Of a stretch of 64,000 nt of DNA, positions 29,426 to 37,903 are shown one piece after another. The notes under the pieces were generated by a model. The model did not search any database and had not been told where the DNA came from. It was given only the letters and a program-made list of their open reading frames with translations. Made by a program: the position numbers and the translations under genes. The stretch's first letter is position 1. Each line of letters begins with the position of its first letter. The stretch lies in the NCBI GenBank assembly GCA_029194675.1, contig JARFXP010000001.1, forward strand, positions 62,001-126,000. The letters run 5' to 3'. Origin of the DNA: Nitrospira sp. Its GTDB lineage: Bacteria > Nitrospirota > Nitrospiria > Nitrospirales > Nitrospiraceae.

Positions 29426-29818
29426 TTACTTTCTTGGAAGGTTCGTCAAGAATACGACAAGGTCGCGAACGGAAATAACCCCGACCAGCTTCCCCTCGCG
29501 CGTGACACCGAGATGGCGGAGATGGGATTGCGCCATCAAATCGTTGGCATCGAGCAACGTCTTGCTCTCTTCAATGGTCATGATCGGCGCCGACATGATT
29601 TGTTCAACCGTCGTCTGGGTTGCAGCCGTCCCAGCCGCAACCACTCGGCGCACCATATCCGTATCCGTGATAATGCCGATAATCTCGCGATCGTTGGTCA
29701 CGAACAAACTGCCGATCTCGCGGTCTCGCATCATGCGGGCAGCTGTCTGAGCATCTGTGTCACGAGGCACCGTCACGAACTTCTCCCGGGGAATCATGAA
29801 TGACTTTACAGGGACCAT
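29426..29818 (-). CDS. Tandem CBS-domain protein
   Basis: A 130-residue protein. The ATG at 29818 follows AGGAGGGAGGG, so the longer frame to 29956 is rejected. Two CBS motifs fill it: [17 protein letters not shown] with [20 protein letters not shown], and [17 protein letters not shown] with [19 protein letters not shown]. Standalone CBS pairs bind adenosyl ligands (ATP, AMP, SAM) and act as sensors or regulators. It lies between cobA-hemD and hemB, so it could modulate tetrapyrrole synthesis, but no direct evidence exists. Confidence 0.88.
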   Translation of the reverse strand: MVPVKSFMIPREKFVTVPRDTDAQTAARMMRDREIGSLFVTNDREIIGIITDTDMVRRVVAAGTAATQTTVEQIMSAPIMTIEESKTLLDANDLMAQSHLRHLGVTREGKLVGVISVRDLVVFLTNLPRK

Positions 29819-29867
29819 CTCACCCTCCCTCCTTGTAAAAGCCCATCGTACATCTTGCGTGTATTCG

Positions 29868-31439
29868 TCACTCCAGCGCTCCCGTCGTAACCTGCGCACG
29901 GCTTCCATAATAATGCTGGGCGATCTCGTCCACCAGTGCGGGAATCGTATTCTCACTCGGCATGATCGAGACCGTCAAACCATATTCCTCTGCCGTCTTG
30001 GCCGTGATGGGTCCGATGCAAGCGATCAGCACGGATTGCAAGAGCGGCTTCACCGCTTCCGCACCGCCGAGCATCGCGACAAAGTTGCGGACCGTGGAAG
30101 AGCTGGTAAACGTGACGACATGAATCCGATGATCCATCAGCTCCTGCCGCCACCCCCTGGAATCTTGTTCCGGTGTGAGCGTTCGGTACACGGGGATGAC
30201 GTCGACATGCGCCCCGGCGGCACGAAGTTCGTCCGGCAAGAGCTCTCTGGCCACTTCTGCCCGAGGGATCAGGATGTGCGTTTGTTCTACATCTCGCCGA
30301 TTCAGTTCAGCCAACACTCCTTCCGCCTGATAATCTGACGGAACCAGATCGGCTCTGACACCAAACTTTTCCAGTTCCTGAGCCGTGCGGGGCCCGATGC
30401 AGCAAAGCTGCCGTCCAGCCAAGCATCGTGAATCGAACCCACGAGCGAACAGCCTGGTCATGAAACGGCTCACGCCGTTGACGCTGGTAAAAATAATCCG
30501 GTCGTACGCCCCGATCTTGGAGATCGCATGATCGACAGGCCCCCAGTCGAGAGGAGGAACGATCCTGATCGTCGGAGCTTCCACCGGTTCAGCGCCATAA
30601 TCCGTCAATCGAGCGGCTAATTCGCCGGCCTGTTCTTTCGCTCGCGTCATGAGCACCCGTTTCCCAAAGAGCGGGCGCCGCTCGAACCAGTTGAGTTTCG
30701 GCCTGAGTCGAACAACCTCTCCCACGACAATGACGGTCGGCGGCTCCATTTTCAGCGCTCCGGCCTTCTGAACGATATCGGCTAACGTGCCGACAACGGT
30801 TTGCTGGGAAACCCTTGTCCCCCACCTGGTAATGGCCACGGGTGTCGTCGGCGCCAACCCTTCTTCGATAAGACGAGTCGAGATCATTGGGAGGTTTTTC
30901 ATACCCATGAGAAAGACGACCGTACCCCGGCTCATCGCCAGTCTTGACCAGTCCAGGGCCGTGGAGGGCTTCTCCGGATCCTCATGCCCGGTGACAATCG
31001 TCAGCGTAGACGCCAACGTTCGATGTGTCACCGGAATCCCGGCGTAGGCAGGCACCGCCACTGCGGCAGTCACCCCGGGAACCACCTCAAACTCGATCCC
31101 AGCCTCCGCCAGCACTTCCGCTTCTTCTCCTCCTCGCCCAAAGACAAACGGATCGCCTCCCTTCAACCGCACGACCACGTTGCCTGCGTTTGCTCGCTCA
31201 ATCAGCAGACGATTGATGACCTCCTGTTCAGGGTATTTCCCTCTGCCTCTCCGTCCGACATAGACTCGCTCCGCTTGGTCCCGGGCATGGGTAAGGAGGG
31301 TAGAGTTCGCCAGATAATCATAGAGAACCACGTCAGCTTGCCCAAGACACTCCTTTCCTCGAAGGGTCAACAGCCCAGGATCTCCGGGACCGGCTCCGAC
31401 CAAATAGACCTTCCCCTTCCTTTCTCGTACCATGTTCAT
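29868..31439 (-). CDS. cobA-hemD: Fused uroporphyrinogen-III C-methyltransferase and uroporphyrinogen-III synthase
   Basis: A 523-residue two-domain enzyme. Residues about 1-245 are the SAM-dependent methylase (VYLVGAGPGDPGLLTLRG, VVVRLKGGDPFVFGRGGEE, YAGIPVTHR, VFLMGMKNLP), making precorrin-2. Residues about 260-505 are the HemD synthase (GKRVLMTRAKEQAGELAARL, then FTSVNGVSRFM, VTFTSSSTVRNFV, IACIGPITAKTAEEYGL), cyclising hydroxymethylbilane. The ATG at 31439 overlaps the hemC stop (ATGA); a second ATG two codons later is possible. The fusion couples the last common step to the sirohaem, cobalamin or haem d1 branch and occurs in several phyla. Confidence 0.96.
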   Translation of the reverse strand: MNMVRERKGKVYLVGAGPGDPGLLTLRGKECLGQADVVLYDYLANSTLLTHARDQAERVYVGRRGRGKYPEQEVINRLLIERANAGNVVVRLKGGDPFVFGRGGEEAEVLAEAGIEFEVVPGVTAAVAVPAYAGIPVTHRTLASTLTIVTGHEDPEKPSTALDWSRLAMSRGTVVFLMGMKNLPMISTRLIEEGLAPTTPVAITRWGTRVSQQTVVGTLADIVQKAGALKMEPPTVIVVGEVVRLRPKLNWFERRPLFGKRVLMTRAKEQAGELAARLTDYGAEPVEAPTIRIVPPLDWGPVDHAISKIGAYDRIIFTSVNGVSRFMTRLFARGFDSRCLAGRQLCCIGPRTAQELEKFGVRADLVPSDYQAEGVLAELNRRDVEQTHILIPRAEVARELLPDELRAAGAHVDVIPVYRTLTPEQDSRGWRQELMDHRIHVVTFTSSSTVRNFVAMLGGAEAVKPLLQSVLIACIGPITAKTAEEYGLTVSIMPSENTIPALVDEIAQHYYGSRAQVTTGALE

Positions 31440-32383
31440 GCCGACCCGTAAATCTCCCGAAGAATTTTGTCCCCTCCCCGCGTCAGCAGTCGTTCAGCCA
31501 ACTGAACACCCAGCGCGTGAGCCTGCTGATCTGTCCCCTCCATCCCGTCGCGAATAACGGTCTTCCCATCGACACTGGCGACAAGACCCTCTAATACCAG
31601 CTTCTCACCGAATAGAGTTGCATGGGCTGCAATGGGCACCTGACAGCCCCCCTCTAGACGATGCAAAAAAGCCCGTTCTGCCGTCACAGTCGTATGGGTG
31701 GCCTGATGATTGAGTCGGGATAAAACGGAATGCACGAATGCATCGTTGGTCCGACCTTCGATACCAAGGGCTCCCTGTCCGACCGCAGGCAGACTGAGGA
31801 TAGGGGAAAGATATTCCGTGATGGTCTGAGACCAACCCAACCGGTGCAGACCCGCAGTTGCCAAGACGATGGCATCGAACTGTCCTTCCTTGAGTTTTCT
31901 CAGGCGTGTATCCAGGTTGCCGCGTAGCATCGCGATCTTCAAGTCCGGCCTGGCCTGTAACAATTGCGCTTGGCGACGAAGGCTTGCAGTCCCGATGCTG
32001 GCTCCGAACGGGAGATCCTGAAACGAGTATCCTTCACGACTGATTAAGGCATCCCGGGCATCCTCGCGCTGAGGAACACAGAGAATTCCGAGACCTTCAG
32101 GCAATTGCGCTGGAACGTCCTTCATACTGTGAACGGCGAAATCGATCTCACCGGCGAGCAAGGCGCCCTCAATTTCCTTGACAAACAAGCCTTTCCCCCC
32201 GATTTTTGCCAATGGCACATCGACAATCTTGTCGCCGGACGTCTGAATCTTCTTGAGCACGACCCGGACCTCCGGCACGACCTCTTGAACCTTGGATTGG
32301 AACCATTCGCTTTGACAGAGCGCCAATTTACTCCCTCTCGTCCCAAGAACCAAGGTTGAGCGCCTGCCGTTCTGTATCGACAC
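31436..32383 (-). CDS. hemC: Hydroxymethylbilane synthase (porphobilinogen deaminase)
   Basis: A 315-residue enzyme that polymerises four porphobilinogens. The N-terminal LVLGTRGSKLALCQSEWFQ and SGDKIVDVPLAKIGGKGLFVKEIE are diagnostic. VHSMKDVPAQLPEGL carries the catalytic Asp. The dipyrromethane cofactor Cys lies in FLHRLEGGCQVPIAAHA near residue 245. It follows hemA by 27 bases and overlaps cobA-hemD by 4. Length and motifs are normal. Confidence 0.97.
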   Translation of the reverse strand: MSIQNGRRSTLVLGTRGSKLALCQSEWFQSKVQEVVPEVRVVLKKIQTSGDKIVDVPLAKIGGKGLFVKEIEGALLAGEIDFAVHSMKDVPAQLPEGLGILCVPQREDARDALISREGYSFQDLPFGASIGTASLRRQAQLLQARPDLKIAMLRGNLDTRLRKLKEGQFDAIVLATAGLHRLGWSQTITEYLSPILSLPAVGQGALGIEGRTNDAFVHSVLSRLNHQATHTTVTAERAFLHRLEGGCQVPIAAHATLFGEKLVLEGLVASVDGKTVIRDGMEGTDQQAHALGVQLAERLLTRGGDKILREIYGSA

Positions 32384-32410
32384 GTTGAGACTCTTTTCGT
32401 AGCCCGCCGA

Positions 32411-33802
32411 TCAGCGGGTTCGTTTATGGATTGACGTTTCCGGAACTGAATCCTCAGCGCCCGACTCTGCAGAGCTTTCGGTCTGGTAATGCGTCGACTG
32501 CCTGTAGGTCTCGATCTGTTGAACAGACGCAGATTGCAGGTCGAGCGAAAAAAACCGACGCGCTGCTTCGACGAACGCAGGACCGCTCGAAGAGTTGACT
32601 TCGGCCTTGAGGGTGACCATGGTGCGATGAATCAATTTGTTCACAATCGAGGAGGCAAGGCCTTCAACCAGTTCGCGCTCCTGAGGAGACAGATGCGGCA
32701 GTCGCGCGAGCACCTTGTCGACCTCCGCCCGCTTCATATCATCGACGCGGTTCCTGAGTGCAACGATCGTCGGCGTGACCTCCAGGGATTTCATCCAGTC
32801 CAGCAGGGTGGTCACTTCTTCCACAACCATCCTCTCGGCCTTCTCCGACTCCTGCACTCGCTCGGCTCGGTTCTGTTCGACTCGATGTTTCAGATCATCG
32901 ATGTCGAAGAGAAACGCATTGTCGACATGCCGAACGGCTGGATCGATGTTTCGGGGAACCGAAATATCGATCAAGAACATCGGACGGTTCATGCGTTCTT
33001 CGACCGCACGATGCACATCCTCTGCCCCGACCAGATAATGCGCCGCACCCGTAGAGACGAGAACAATATCCGCTGAGGCCATATCATCCTTGAACTGATC
33101 GAATGGGACCGCCGTGCCGCCGAACTTGGCGGCGAGATCAACCGCATGCTGTGGAGTTCTTGTCGTGATACGCACATGCCCCACACCCTGAGCGATCAGA
33201 TGGCGCGCGGCCAGCTTCGCCATTTCCCCGGCACCGACCAACAGCACCGTCTTCTCGTGCAGATTCGAAAAAATCTTCTTGGCCAGCTCAACGGCAGCAT
33301 AGCTGACCGACACCGCCATTTCAGAAATTTTTGTTTCGGTCCGCACGCGCTTGGCCACTGAGATAGCCTTCTTGACGACCTTGTTCATGATGACGCCGGT
33401 TGTCTTATAGGCCAGCGCGACTTCAAACGCATCCTTCAGTTGACCCAGGATTTGAGATTCTCCGATAATCATTGAATCGAGACTGGCTGCGACTCTGAAC
33501 AAGTGACCGATCGCTCGATCCCCGGTATGCCAGTAGAGATGCGGGGTCAGCTGTTCGGAAGACAACGACAGATGCGTGTCGGCGAGAAATTCTTGGATAC
33601 GACCATATCCGGCTTCAATATCGTCGACAACTGAGTAAACCTCGACTCGATTACAGGTCGAGAGGAGGATGCCTTCCTTGACACCGGGATACGAACAGAG
33701 GCGGGTGAGGGCTTCGCCGAGTCGGCTTTCGGGAACAGCCACCCGCTCTCGGATCTCGACGGGAGCCGTCTTGTGACTTAACCCTACGACGATCAGATGC
33801 AT
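32411..33802 (-). CDS. hemA: Glutamyl-tRNA reductase
   Basis: A 463-residue NADPH enzyme producing glutamate-1-semialdehyde, the first committed step of C5-pathway tetrapyrrole synthesis. The N-terminus MHLIVVGLSHKTAPVEIRER and the catalytic Cys in LLSTCNRVEVYSV (near residue 50) are diagnostic. GESQILGQLKDAFEVA and the NADPH fold VLLVGAGEMAKLAARHL follow. The C-terminal dimerisation helices include RVQESEKAERMVVEEV. The last 35 residues are a low-complexity tail. It is preceded by a CcsA-like gene 18 bases upstream, an arrangement (hemX-hemA) known in other phyla. Confidence 0.97.
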   Translation of the reverse strand: MHLIVVGLSHKTAPVEIRERVAVPESRLGEALTRLCSYPGVKEGILLSTCNRVEVYSVVDDIEAGYGRIQEFLADTHLSLSSEQLTPHLYWHTGDRAIGHLFRVAASLDSMIIGESQILGQLKDAFEVALAYKTTGVIMNKVVKKAISVAKRVRTETKISEMAVSVSYAAVELAKKIFSNLHEKTVLLVGAGEMAKLAARHLIAQGVGHVRITTRTPQHAVDLAAKFGGTAVPFDQFKDDMASADIVLVSTGAAHYLVGAEDVHRAVEERMNRPMFLIDISVPRNIDPAVRHVDNAFLFDIDDLKHRVEQNRAERVQESEKAERMVVEEVTTLLDWMKSLEVTPTIVALRNRVDDMKRAEVDKVLARLPHLSPQERELVEGLASSIVNKLIHRTMVTLKAEVNSSSGPAFVEAARRFFSLDLQSASVQQIETYRQSTHYQTESSAESGAEDSVPETSIHKRTR

Positions 33803-33820
33803 AGGATTCTCAGACGCATC

Positions 33821-34624
33821 TTACGACAACGCACTATGTCCTTTAAGGACGACGCCTACCAATGTAAGGATCACGCAAGCAAATCCGATGACCGTGAGAT
33901 AGGCCGCGCGTTTGGCTCTCCACCCGATGGTCAGTCTTCCGAGCAATACGATGAAATAGAAGAGCCACGTGACCAGCGCCCAGGTCTGCTCAGGATTCCA
34001 ACTCACATACGATCCGCGTGCAAATTGCGCTGAGATGGCTCCCGTTACGATTCCCAGCGTAAGCAACGGAAACCCTAACACGATGGATTGTTGATTAAGG
34101 TGATCGAGAAAGTCGAGCGCGGGGAGCTTGCTGTAGAGAACATTAAACTGTTTCGACTTGAGGAGCCGATCCTGGATCAGGTACATCACACCCGCGACAA
34201 ACGCGACCGTAAATCCCACGGCGCCCAGCATGCTGAGCGTGACATGAAACCATAAGGTCTTGAACACCGGCTGGAGGGTAGGTACCGTCTCTGGAAGGGC
34301 TGCGGCCGAAATCAACGAGACCAAGGCTAAAGGCACCATGAAGGACCCAAGCACATGAATCCGATGGCGGAACTCGACGACTAAAAACACCAGGATGATC
34401 ATCCACGAGAAAAAAGAAAGGGCATCGGAAAAGCTGGGCGGCGCCGATGATGAGGCACCAGCTATCCGCACGACGAGGGCAACGGTATGTGAAGCAAAGC
34501 CGGCCGCCGTCATACCCAGCGACACGTGTGACAGGGCTTCAGAGCGCCGCAGCGAATAGGAAAGAAACGACACCGTGGCCACGATGTACAGTACCAGCGT
34601 GATCATGAAACAGACAGCTGCCAT
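33821..34624 (-). CDS. CcsA/HemX-type cytochrome c assembly membrane protein
   Basis: A 267-residue protein with eight predicted helices. The start ATG at 34624 has AAGGGTG upstream; a GTG three codons earlier is the only alternative. The tryptophan-rich haem-handling (WWD-like) motif is SYVSWNPEQTWALVTWLFYF near residue 205. Conserved His residues occur in WFHVTLSMLGAV and FASHTVALVVRI. Family members either bring haem to apocytochromes (CcsA) or tune HemA levels (HemX). Its location immediately before hemA favours a haem-linked role; which of the two is unresolved. Confidence 0.85.
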   Translation of the reverse strand: MAAVCFMITLVLYIVATVSFLSYSLRRSEALSHVSLGMTAAGFASHTVALVVRIAGASSSAPPSFSDALSFFSWMIILVFLVVEFRHRIHVLGSFMVPLALVSLISAAALPETVPTLQPVFKTLWFHVTLSMLGAVGFTVAFVAGVMYLIQDRLLKSKQFNVLYSKLPALDFLDHLNQQSIVLGFPLLTLGIVTGAISAQFARGSYVSWNPEQTWALVTWLFYFIVLLGRLTIGWRAKRAAYLTVIGFACVILTLVGVVLKGHSALS

Positions 34625-34686
34625 CGGAAACACCCTTGAGGTGTCTACTGATCGAACGTCAACAAGATAAGTTTGAAATTATATCG

Positions 34687-35454
34687 ATGCCGACCAAAGG
34701 GAGTCAACAAAACGCAGGAGCTTCAAGGACTTCCGGCAGTCCGCCCGATCGCAAAGGAACACTCTATGTGGTGGCTGTTTCAATCGGACATCCTGACGAT
34801 GTGACCGTGCGTGCCATTCAGGTCCTGAGGAAAGTAGATCTCATCGCTTCGGAAGATCCGAAGGCAACGCAACAACTCCTCGCACATCACCATATTCAAG
34901 CGATGGTGACGAGCTACGGCCCCCGGAATCTGAAGGAGAAGGCGGCGGTTCTTGTGCAGCGGTTGCAGCGGGGCACTGATGTCGCGCTTGTCTCCGATTG
35001 CGGATCTCCCCTTGTGGTCGACCCAGGCCATCTCCTCGTGGTCGCAGCGCATGCACATGGAATCCCTGTGATCCCCATACCGGGCCCTTCCGTAGTGATT
35101 GCGGCCCTCACCGCCGCAGGCGTGCCCTGCGAGTCGTTCTATCTTCTTGGATATCTGCCGAGTAAGGCCCCCCATCTCGCCCGCTGCCTTATCGATGCGT
35201 TGAAGAGGGAAGTTCCCACGGTGGCGTTTTGCACTGTGAACTCACTGATGCGTGCGGTTCACTTCCTTGTGAACATCGCGCCCCGACGCCTTGTCGTGTT
35301 GGCTTGTGACCTGACAAGGTCCAGCGAGCATATTATTCGCGGGACATCACTTCAAGTAAGCCGAAGCCTGCCCGACGTGCAGGGGGAACAGATCACGATT
35401 GTTCTTGCGGGAAAAAACCGAGGCGGGCGGAACACAAAACCAAGGAGCGTCTAG
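34687..35454 (+). CDS. rsmI: RsmI-like 16S rRNA C1402 2'-O-methyltransferase (tetrapyrrole methylase fold)
   Basis: The only long plus-strand housekeeping gene, divergent from ccsA. The ATG at 34687 gives 255 residues with a 20-residue polar lead. The alternative TTG at 34636 would start inside the intergenic promoter region. It shows GTLYVVAVSIGHPDDVTVRA, VDLIASEDPKATQQLL, VALVSDCGSPLVVDPGHLL, IPIPGPSVVIAALTAAG and ESFYLLGYLPSKA, the RsmI pattern. The first motif is slightly altered (usual VATPIGNLxD). The C-terminal third is shorter than E. coli RsmI (286 residues). It ends tail-to-tail with the tusA-like gene, overlapping by 4 bases. Confidence 0.85.
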   Translation: MPTKGSQQNAGASRTSGSPPDRKGTLYVVAVSIGHPDDVTVRAIQVLRKVDLIASEDPKATQQLLAHHHIQAMVTSYGPRNLKEKAAVLVQRLQRGTDVALVSDCGSPLVVDPGHLLVVAAHAHGIPVIPIPGPSVVIAALTAAGVPCESFYLLGYLPSKAPHLARCLIDALKREVPTVAFCTVNSLMRAVHFLVNIAPRRLVVLACDLTRSSEHIIRGTSLQVSRSLPDVQGEQITIVLAGKNRGGRNTKPRSV

Positions 35455-35711
35455 TCACTATCCTCCCGACGAATTAAAACTCTGTAGGCTTGGTCCACTC
35501 GTTCCTGTGCTAATACCGTGTGTCCTTCATTCTCGACACTACGCGGCACGTTCCGGATAGGGTCGCCGTCATCCAACAAGACCGACAGCACTTCGCCTTC
35601 CTTCATCGTTTCAAGCTTGAGTTTGGTCTTCACGAAGTTGTAGGGACAAATCACTCCACGAAGATCAAGCTCTGACGTCGGCACCCCCGGTGCATTCTGA
35701 TGCTCGTTCAT
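35451..35711 (-). CDS. TusA-family sulfur carrier/transferase
   Basis: An 86-residue protein with the SirA/TusA fold: ELDLRGVICPYNFVKTKLKLE near residue 20, then GEVLSVLLDDGDPIRNVPRS and a C-terminal strand. The active-site Cys of the CPxP motif is present, but the second Pro is Asn (CPYN), a variant found in TusA-like proteins outside the canonical tRNA thiolation group. Such proteins pass persulfide sulfur to enzymes in dissimilatory or assimilatory pathways. The start codon lies inside a 16-base tandem repeat (see that entry). No sulfur-relay partner is nearby. Confidence 0.85.
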   Translation of the reverse strand: MNEHQNAPGVPTSELDLRGVICPYNFVKTKLKLETMKEGEVLSVLLDDGDPIRNVPRSVENEGHTVLAQERVDQAYRVLIRREDSD

Positions 35712-35735
35712 TCTGATGCTGGTTCATCCTGATGA
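35694..35735. repeat. 16-bp tandem repeat over the tusA-like start codon
   Basis: Two copies of a 16-base unit (plus strand attctgatgctSgttc) at 35694-35709 and 35710-35725 differ at one base, and a partial third copy begins at 35726. The gene's ATG lies at the junction of units one and two. Because 16 is not a multiple of three, gain or loss of a unit would change the upstream frame. Confidence 0.7.
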
Positions 35736-35815
35736 TTGAGTGAAGAACAATTTGACCGCATCATCAGGCTATCAAGGATCATTGGAATTGAGCAAGCAGA
35801 GTCCCAGCTCAATGA

Positions 35816-35841
35816 ACAGGGGCAGCGCAAGCTGCCCCTGT
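35816..35841. terminator. Strong hairpin, probable terminator between secreted-protein gene and tusA-like gene
   Basis: A perfect 11-bp stem (acaggggcagc / gctgcccctgt) with a GCAA loop, 25 bases after the minus-strand gene at 35866. The trailing T-run on the minus strand is weak (TTCATT), so it may act as a processing or attenuating hairpin rather than a classic intrinsic terminator. Confidence 0.6.
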
Positions 35842-35865
35842 CAAAAACTCGAACTCCAGAGCGTC

Positions 35866-36633
35866 TTAATTGAATCCCTTTACCAGATTCGGTTTTGACG
35901 CGTCAGTTCCATAGTCGGATGTGTTGGGCATCTTTGTTTCCGGAGTTACTGTTTTATACCCCCATCCTGGTTGAGGTTCGCAATTCCAACAGGGAGCTGT
36001 ACCGGTGTATTCGCCGATGGTGGTATCCACAATCCCGGTAATTTTGCCTGGCAACACAGATCCCGCCACTCCACCTGTCGTGGTGGTACTGGCTGTCTCA
36101 ATAGCGCGCTCGTTCGAGGGATTCGGTCGCTGCCCTAGGCCGCCGAATCCGGCGAGTTTCTCGTTGCCTCGCAGCAAGTACACCTCGCGAACAATCTTGC
36201 GGCCCGTGCCATACGGTTGATTGGGCGAAGTCGCTTCAACCACTTGGAGCGCGATATCATCGCCGTTGTTCAACACCTTAAACTGATCCAGGTTGGTTCT
36301 TTCGTCGAAGTAGACCGTCAGCGAGCTCATGGCTCCGGTTCCCGCACGGCCTTCGTCGTGAGAGCTTCCCCCGGTTTCCAGATGCATCTTCCCCGCCGGA
36401 AAATCTATCGCCAGGACACGACCATAAATCGTCTCAGGAAGAGAGAGGCGATCAAGAAATGCACTGCGATCAAAGGTCTGGACCCGATTGGAACTTCCGG
36501 ACACATCGCCAACCCCGGTTCCCACACCCATTGCGGACCCGCCGGATGATTGCTGTAGTCGCTCTTGAGCTACTGCAACATTCATAGAGCCGACACAAAG
36601 CAGTGCGGCCCCTAGTGCCAACGCTTTACGCAT
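35866..36633 (-). CDS. Secreted protein of unknown function
   Basis: A 255-residue protein with a good start (AAGGAGG, ATG at 36633) and a clear signal peptide (MRKALALGAALLCVGSMNVAVA, cut after AQE or nearby). The mature part starts with Ser/Gly-rich sequence, then a beta-rich stretch at about 55-135 (TIYGRVLAIDFPAGKMHLE, SSLTVYFDERTNL). A second stretch at about 190-215 (GKITGIVDTTIGEYTGTAPC) follows, and both look like OB or small beta-barrel folds seen in extracytoplasmic 'RVLAIDFPAGKM' proteins. A CWNC pair occurs near 218. I do not recognise a named family. It is monocistronic, followed by a hairpin. Confidence 0.8.
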   Translation of the reverse strand: MRKALALGAALLCVGSMNVAVAQERLQQSSGGSAMGVGTGVGDVSGSSNRVQTFDRSAFLDRLSLPETIYGRVLAIDFPAGKMHLETGGSSHDEGRAGTGAMSSLTVYFDERTNLDQFKVLNNGDDIALQVVEATSPNQPYGTGRKIVREVYLLRGNEKLAGFGGLGQRPNPSNERAIETASTTTTGGVAGSVLPGKITGIVDTTIGEYTGTAPCWNCEPQPGWGYKTVTPETKMPNTSDYGTDASKPNLVKGFN

Positions 36634-36905
36634 GTGCTGCCTCCTTAAAAAGTAGGTGGACGGGACGGATAGTCCCGTAAGAAAGAAATCGATCGATCAT
36701 AGTGACATCTTGAGCGTTTCCCTGCTTTCGTCTGATCATCAGAAATTGATACCTACATCTTGAGAATCATTGCAGAAATTAGGCTAATAGCACGGCGCTG
36801 TCAAGTGGGTAGCACGATCACGGAGTGGGACGTTCAGAAATCGACGCCGCTCATCAAGACACGTTGGCATTGTTCGACCAGTAATCAATCAGCTCGACAC
36901 TCATC

Positions 36906-36992
36906 TGGTGCCCGGAGGGAGGGTCGAACTCCCACTCTCTCGCGAGAACCGGATTTTGAGTCCGGCGCGTCTGCCAGTTCCGCCATCCGGGC
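36906..36992 (-). tRNA. tRNA-Leu (anticodon CAA)
   Basis: The 87-nt sequence folds as a class II tRNA. The acceptor stem is GCCCGGA/TCCGGGC, the anticodon stem CCGGA/TCCGG closes the loop CTCAAAA (anticodon CAA, reads UUG), and the variable arm is long with TCTCGCGAGA. The T arm is GGGAG-TTCGACC-CTCCC, and CCA is encoded. It reads on the minus strand. Confidence 0.95.
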
Positions 36993-37021
36993 ACATCCAC
37001 CGCACAGGCACAGCGGGTGTG

Positions 37022-37050
37022 GTTCTAACACGCCGCAGCCAGAGGGTCAA
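37022..37050 (-). promoter_or_regulatory. Candidate sigma70 promoter for tRNA-Leu
   Basis: On the minus strand TTGACC (37045-37050) and TAGAAC (37022-37027) are separated by 17 bases. Transcription would start near 37015, about 23 bases before the tRNA 5' end. Confidence 0.5.
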
Positions 37051-37231
37051 TCGGCATCAATCTCGCGTACCGATGACCCGCAGTAGTTCGGTCACGTCGG
37101 TTGTAGCGTTCGTTTAGTATAGAGGCCCCATCACGCACGCACACAGCGACCGCCCAGAGACGGCACGTCGCAAATACCGACCCTCATATTGATCCTACAA
37201 CGAGGATTGACTCCCGCGGATGTCAGAAGTA

Positions 37232-37245
37232 GACTAAGCTTAGTC
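37232..37245. promoter_or_regulatory. Palindromic operator of the vapBC-type module
   Basis: A perfect 14-bp palindrome (gactaagcttagtc) lies 17 bases before the antitoxin ATG and just before the ribosome site GGGAGG. This is the usual place for an autorepressor site bound by antitoxin or the toxin-antitoxin complex. Confidence 0.65.
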
Positions 37246-37261
37246 CATAGGGAGGATACAC

Positions 37262-37513
37262 ATGAAAGCCGCCACCCGAACTGTGAACGTCCATGAGGCC
37301 AAGACCCATTTTTCCAAACTGCTTGCCGCCGTTGCCAAGGGCCAGCACATCACCATTTGCAAAGATGGGACGCCCGTAGCCGAACTTGGCCCTCTGAAAC
37401 ATAAAATTCCTGTCCGCCGTCCAGGATTATTGAAAGGACGAGTGACCGTCTCTGACGATTTTGATGCGACGTTACCACCCGACATGATGGCCGCGTTCGA
37501 GGGTGGACCATGA
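37262..37513 (+). CDS. vapB: Phd/YefM-type antitoxin
   Basis: An 83-residue protein with the Phd fold: TRTVNVHEAKTHFSKLLAAV, then GQHITICKDGTPVAELGPL, followed by a flexible C-terminal tail (PGLLKGRVTVSDDFDATLPP) that should neutralise the PIN toxin encoded next. The start has GGGAGG upstream. It overlaps the toxin gene by 4 bases (ATGA), the normal coupling. The N-terminal half should bind the palindrome just upstream and repress the operon. Confidence 0.9.
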   Translation: MKAATRTVNVHEAKTHFSKLLAAVAKGQHITICKDGTPVAELGPLKHKIPVRRPGLLKGRVTVSDDFDATLPPDMMAAFEGGP

Positions 37514-37890
37514 ATCTCCTGTTAGACACCCATATCTTTTTGTGGTTTGTGATTCATTCTCCAAGACTCTCGAAAGTCATTTATCACCAGATAGAGGCCA
37601 CGTCCGAGGTCTATATCAGTGCGGCCTCTCTGTGGGAAGTGGTCATTAAGATTCAGCTGAAAAAGCTCTCCGCGGATCCCGACGAGCTCGCTGTCAAGAT
37701 CGCTGACAGTGGTTTTCAGGAATTGCCGGTGTCTGTGCGACACGCCCTTGCTCTTAAACAGTTGCCGCTTCATCATCATGACCCCTTTGATCGAATCTTG
37801 TTGGCGCAAGCCCATGTGGAAGGTCTGCGCTTGCTCACGTGTGATTCGAGTTTAAAGCCGTATGGTGCGGTGTGTCAGATGGTCTCTTAG
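37510..37890 (+). CDS. vapC: PIN-domain ribonuclease toxin (VapC-like)
   Basis: A 126-residue PIN-domain protein. The acidic catalytic residues are visible: LLLDTHIFLWF (Asp 6), ISAASLWEVVIKIQL (Glu near 44), HHHDPFDRILLAQA (Asp near 91 and 94) and LLTCDSSL near 112. It is the VapC subgroup paired with Phd-type antitoxins, which cleaves tRNA or rRNA when freed. No defect is visible, so the module is likely functional. The stop is followed within 14 bases by the nested hairpin. Confidence 0.92.
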   Translation: MNLLLDTHIFLWFVIHSPRLSKVIYHQIEATSEVYISAASLWEVVIKIQLKKLSADPDELAVKIADSGFQELPVSVRHALALKQLPLHHHDPFDRILLAQAHVEGLRLLTCDSSLKPYGAVCQMVS

Positions 37891-37903
37891 GCCAAGTGAG
37901 CGT

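Noticed and set aside
36705..36762. Two copies of acatcttgag, 48 bases apart, upstream of the secreted-protein gene
   Set aside because: Too short for a confident repeat and without symmetry; may be chance.
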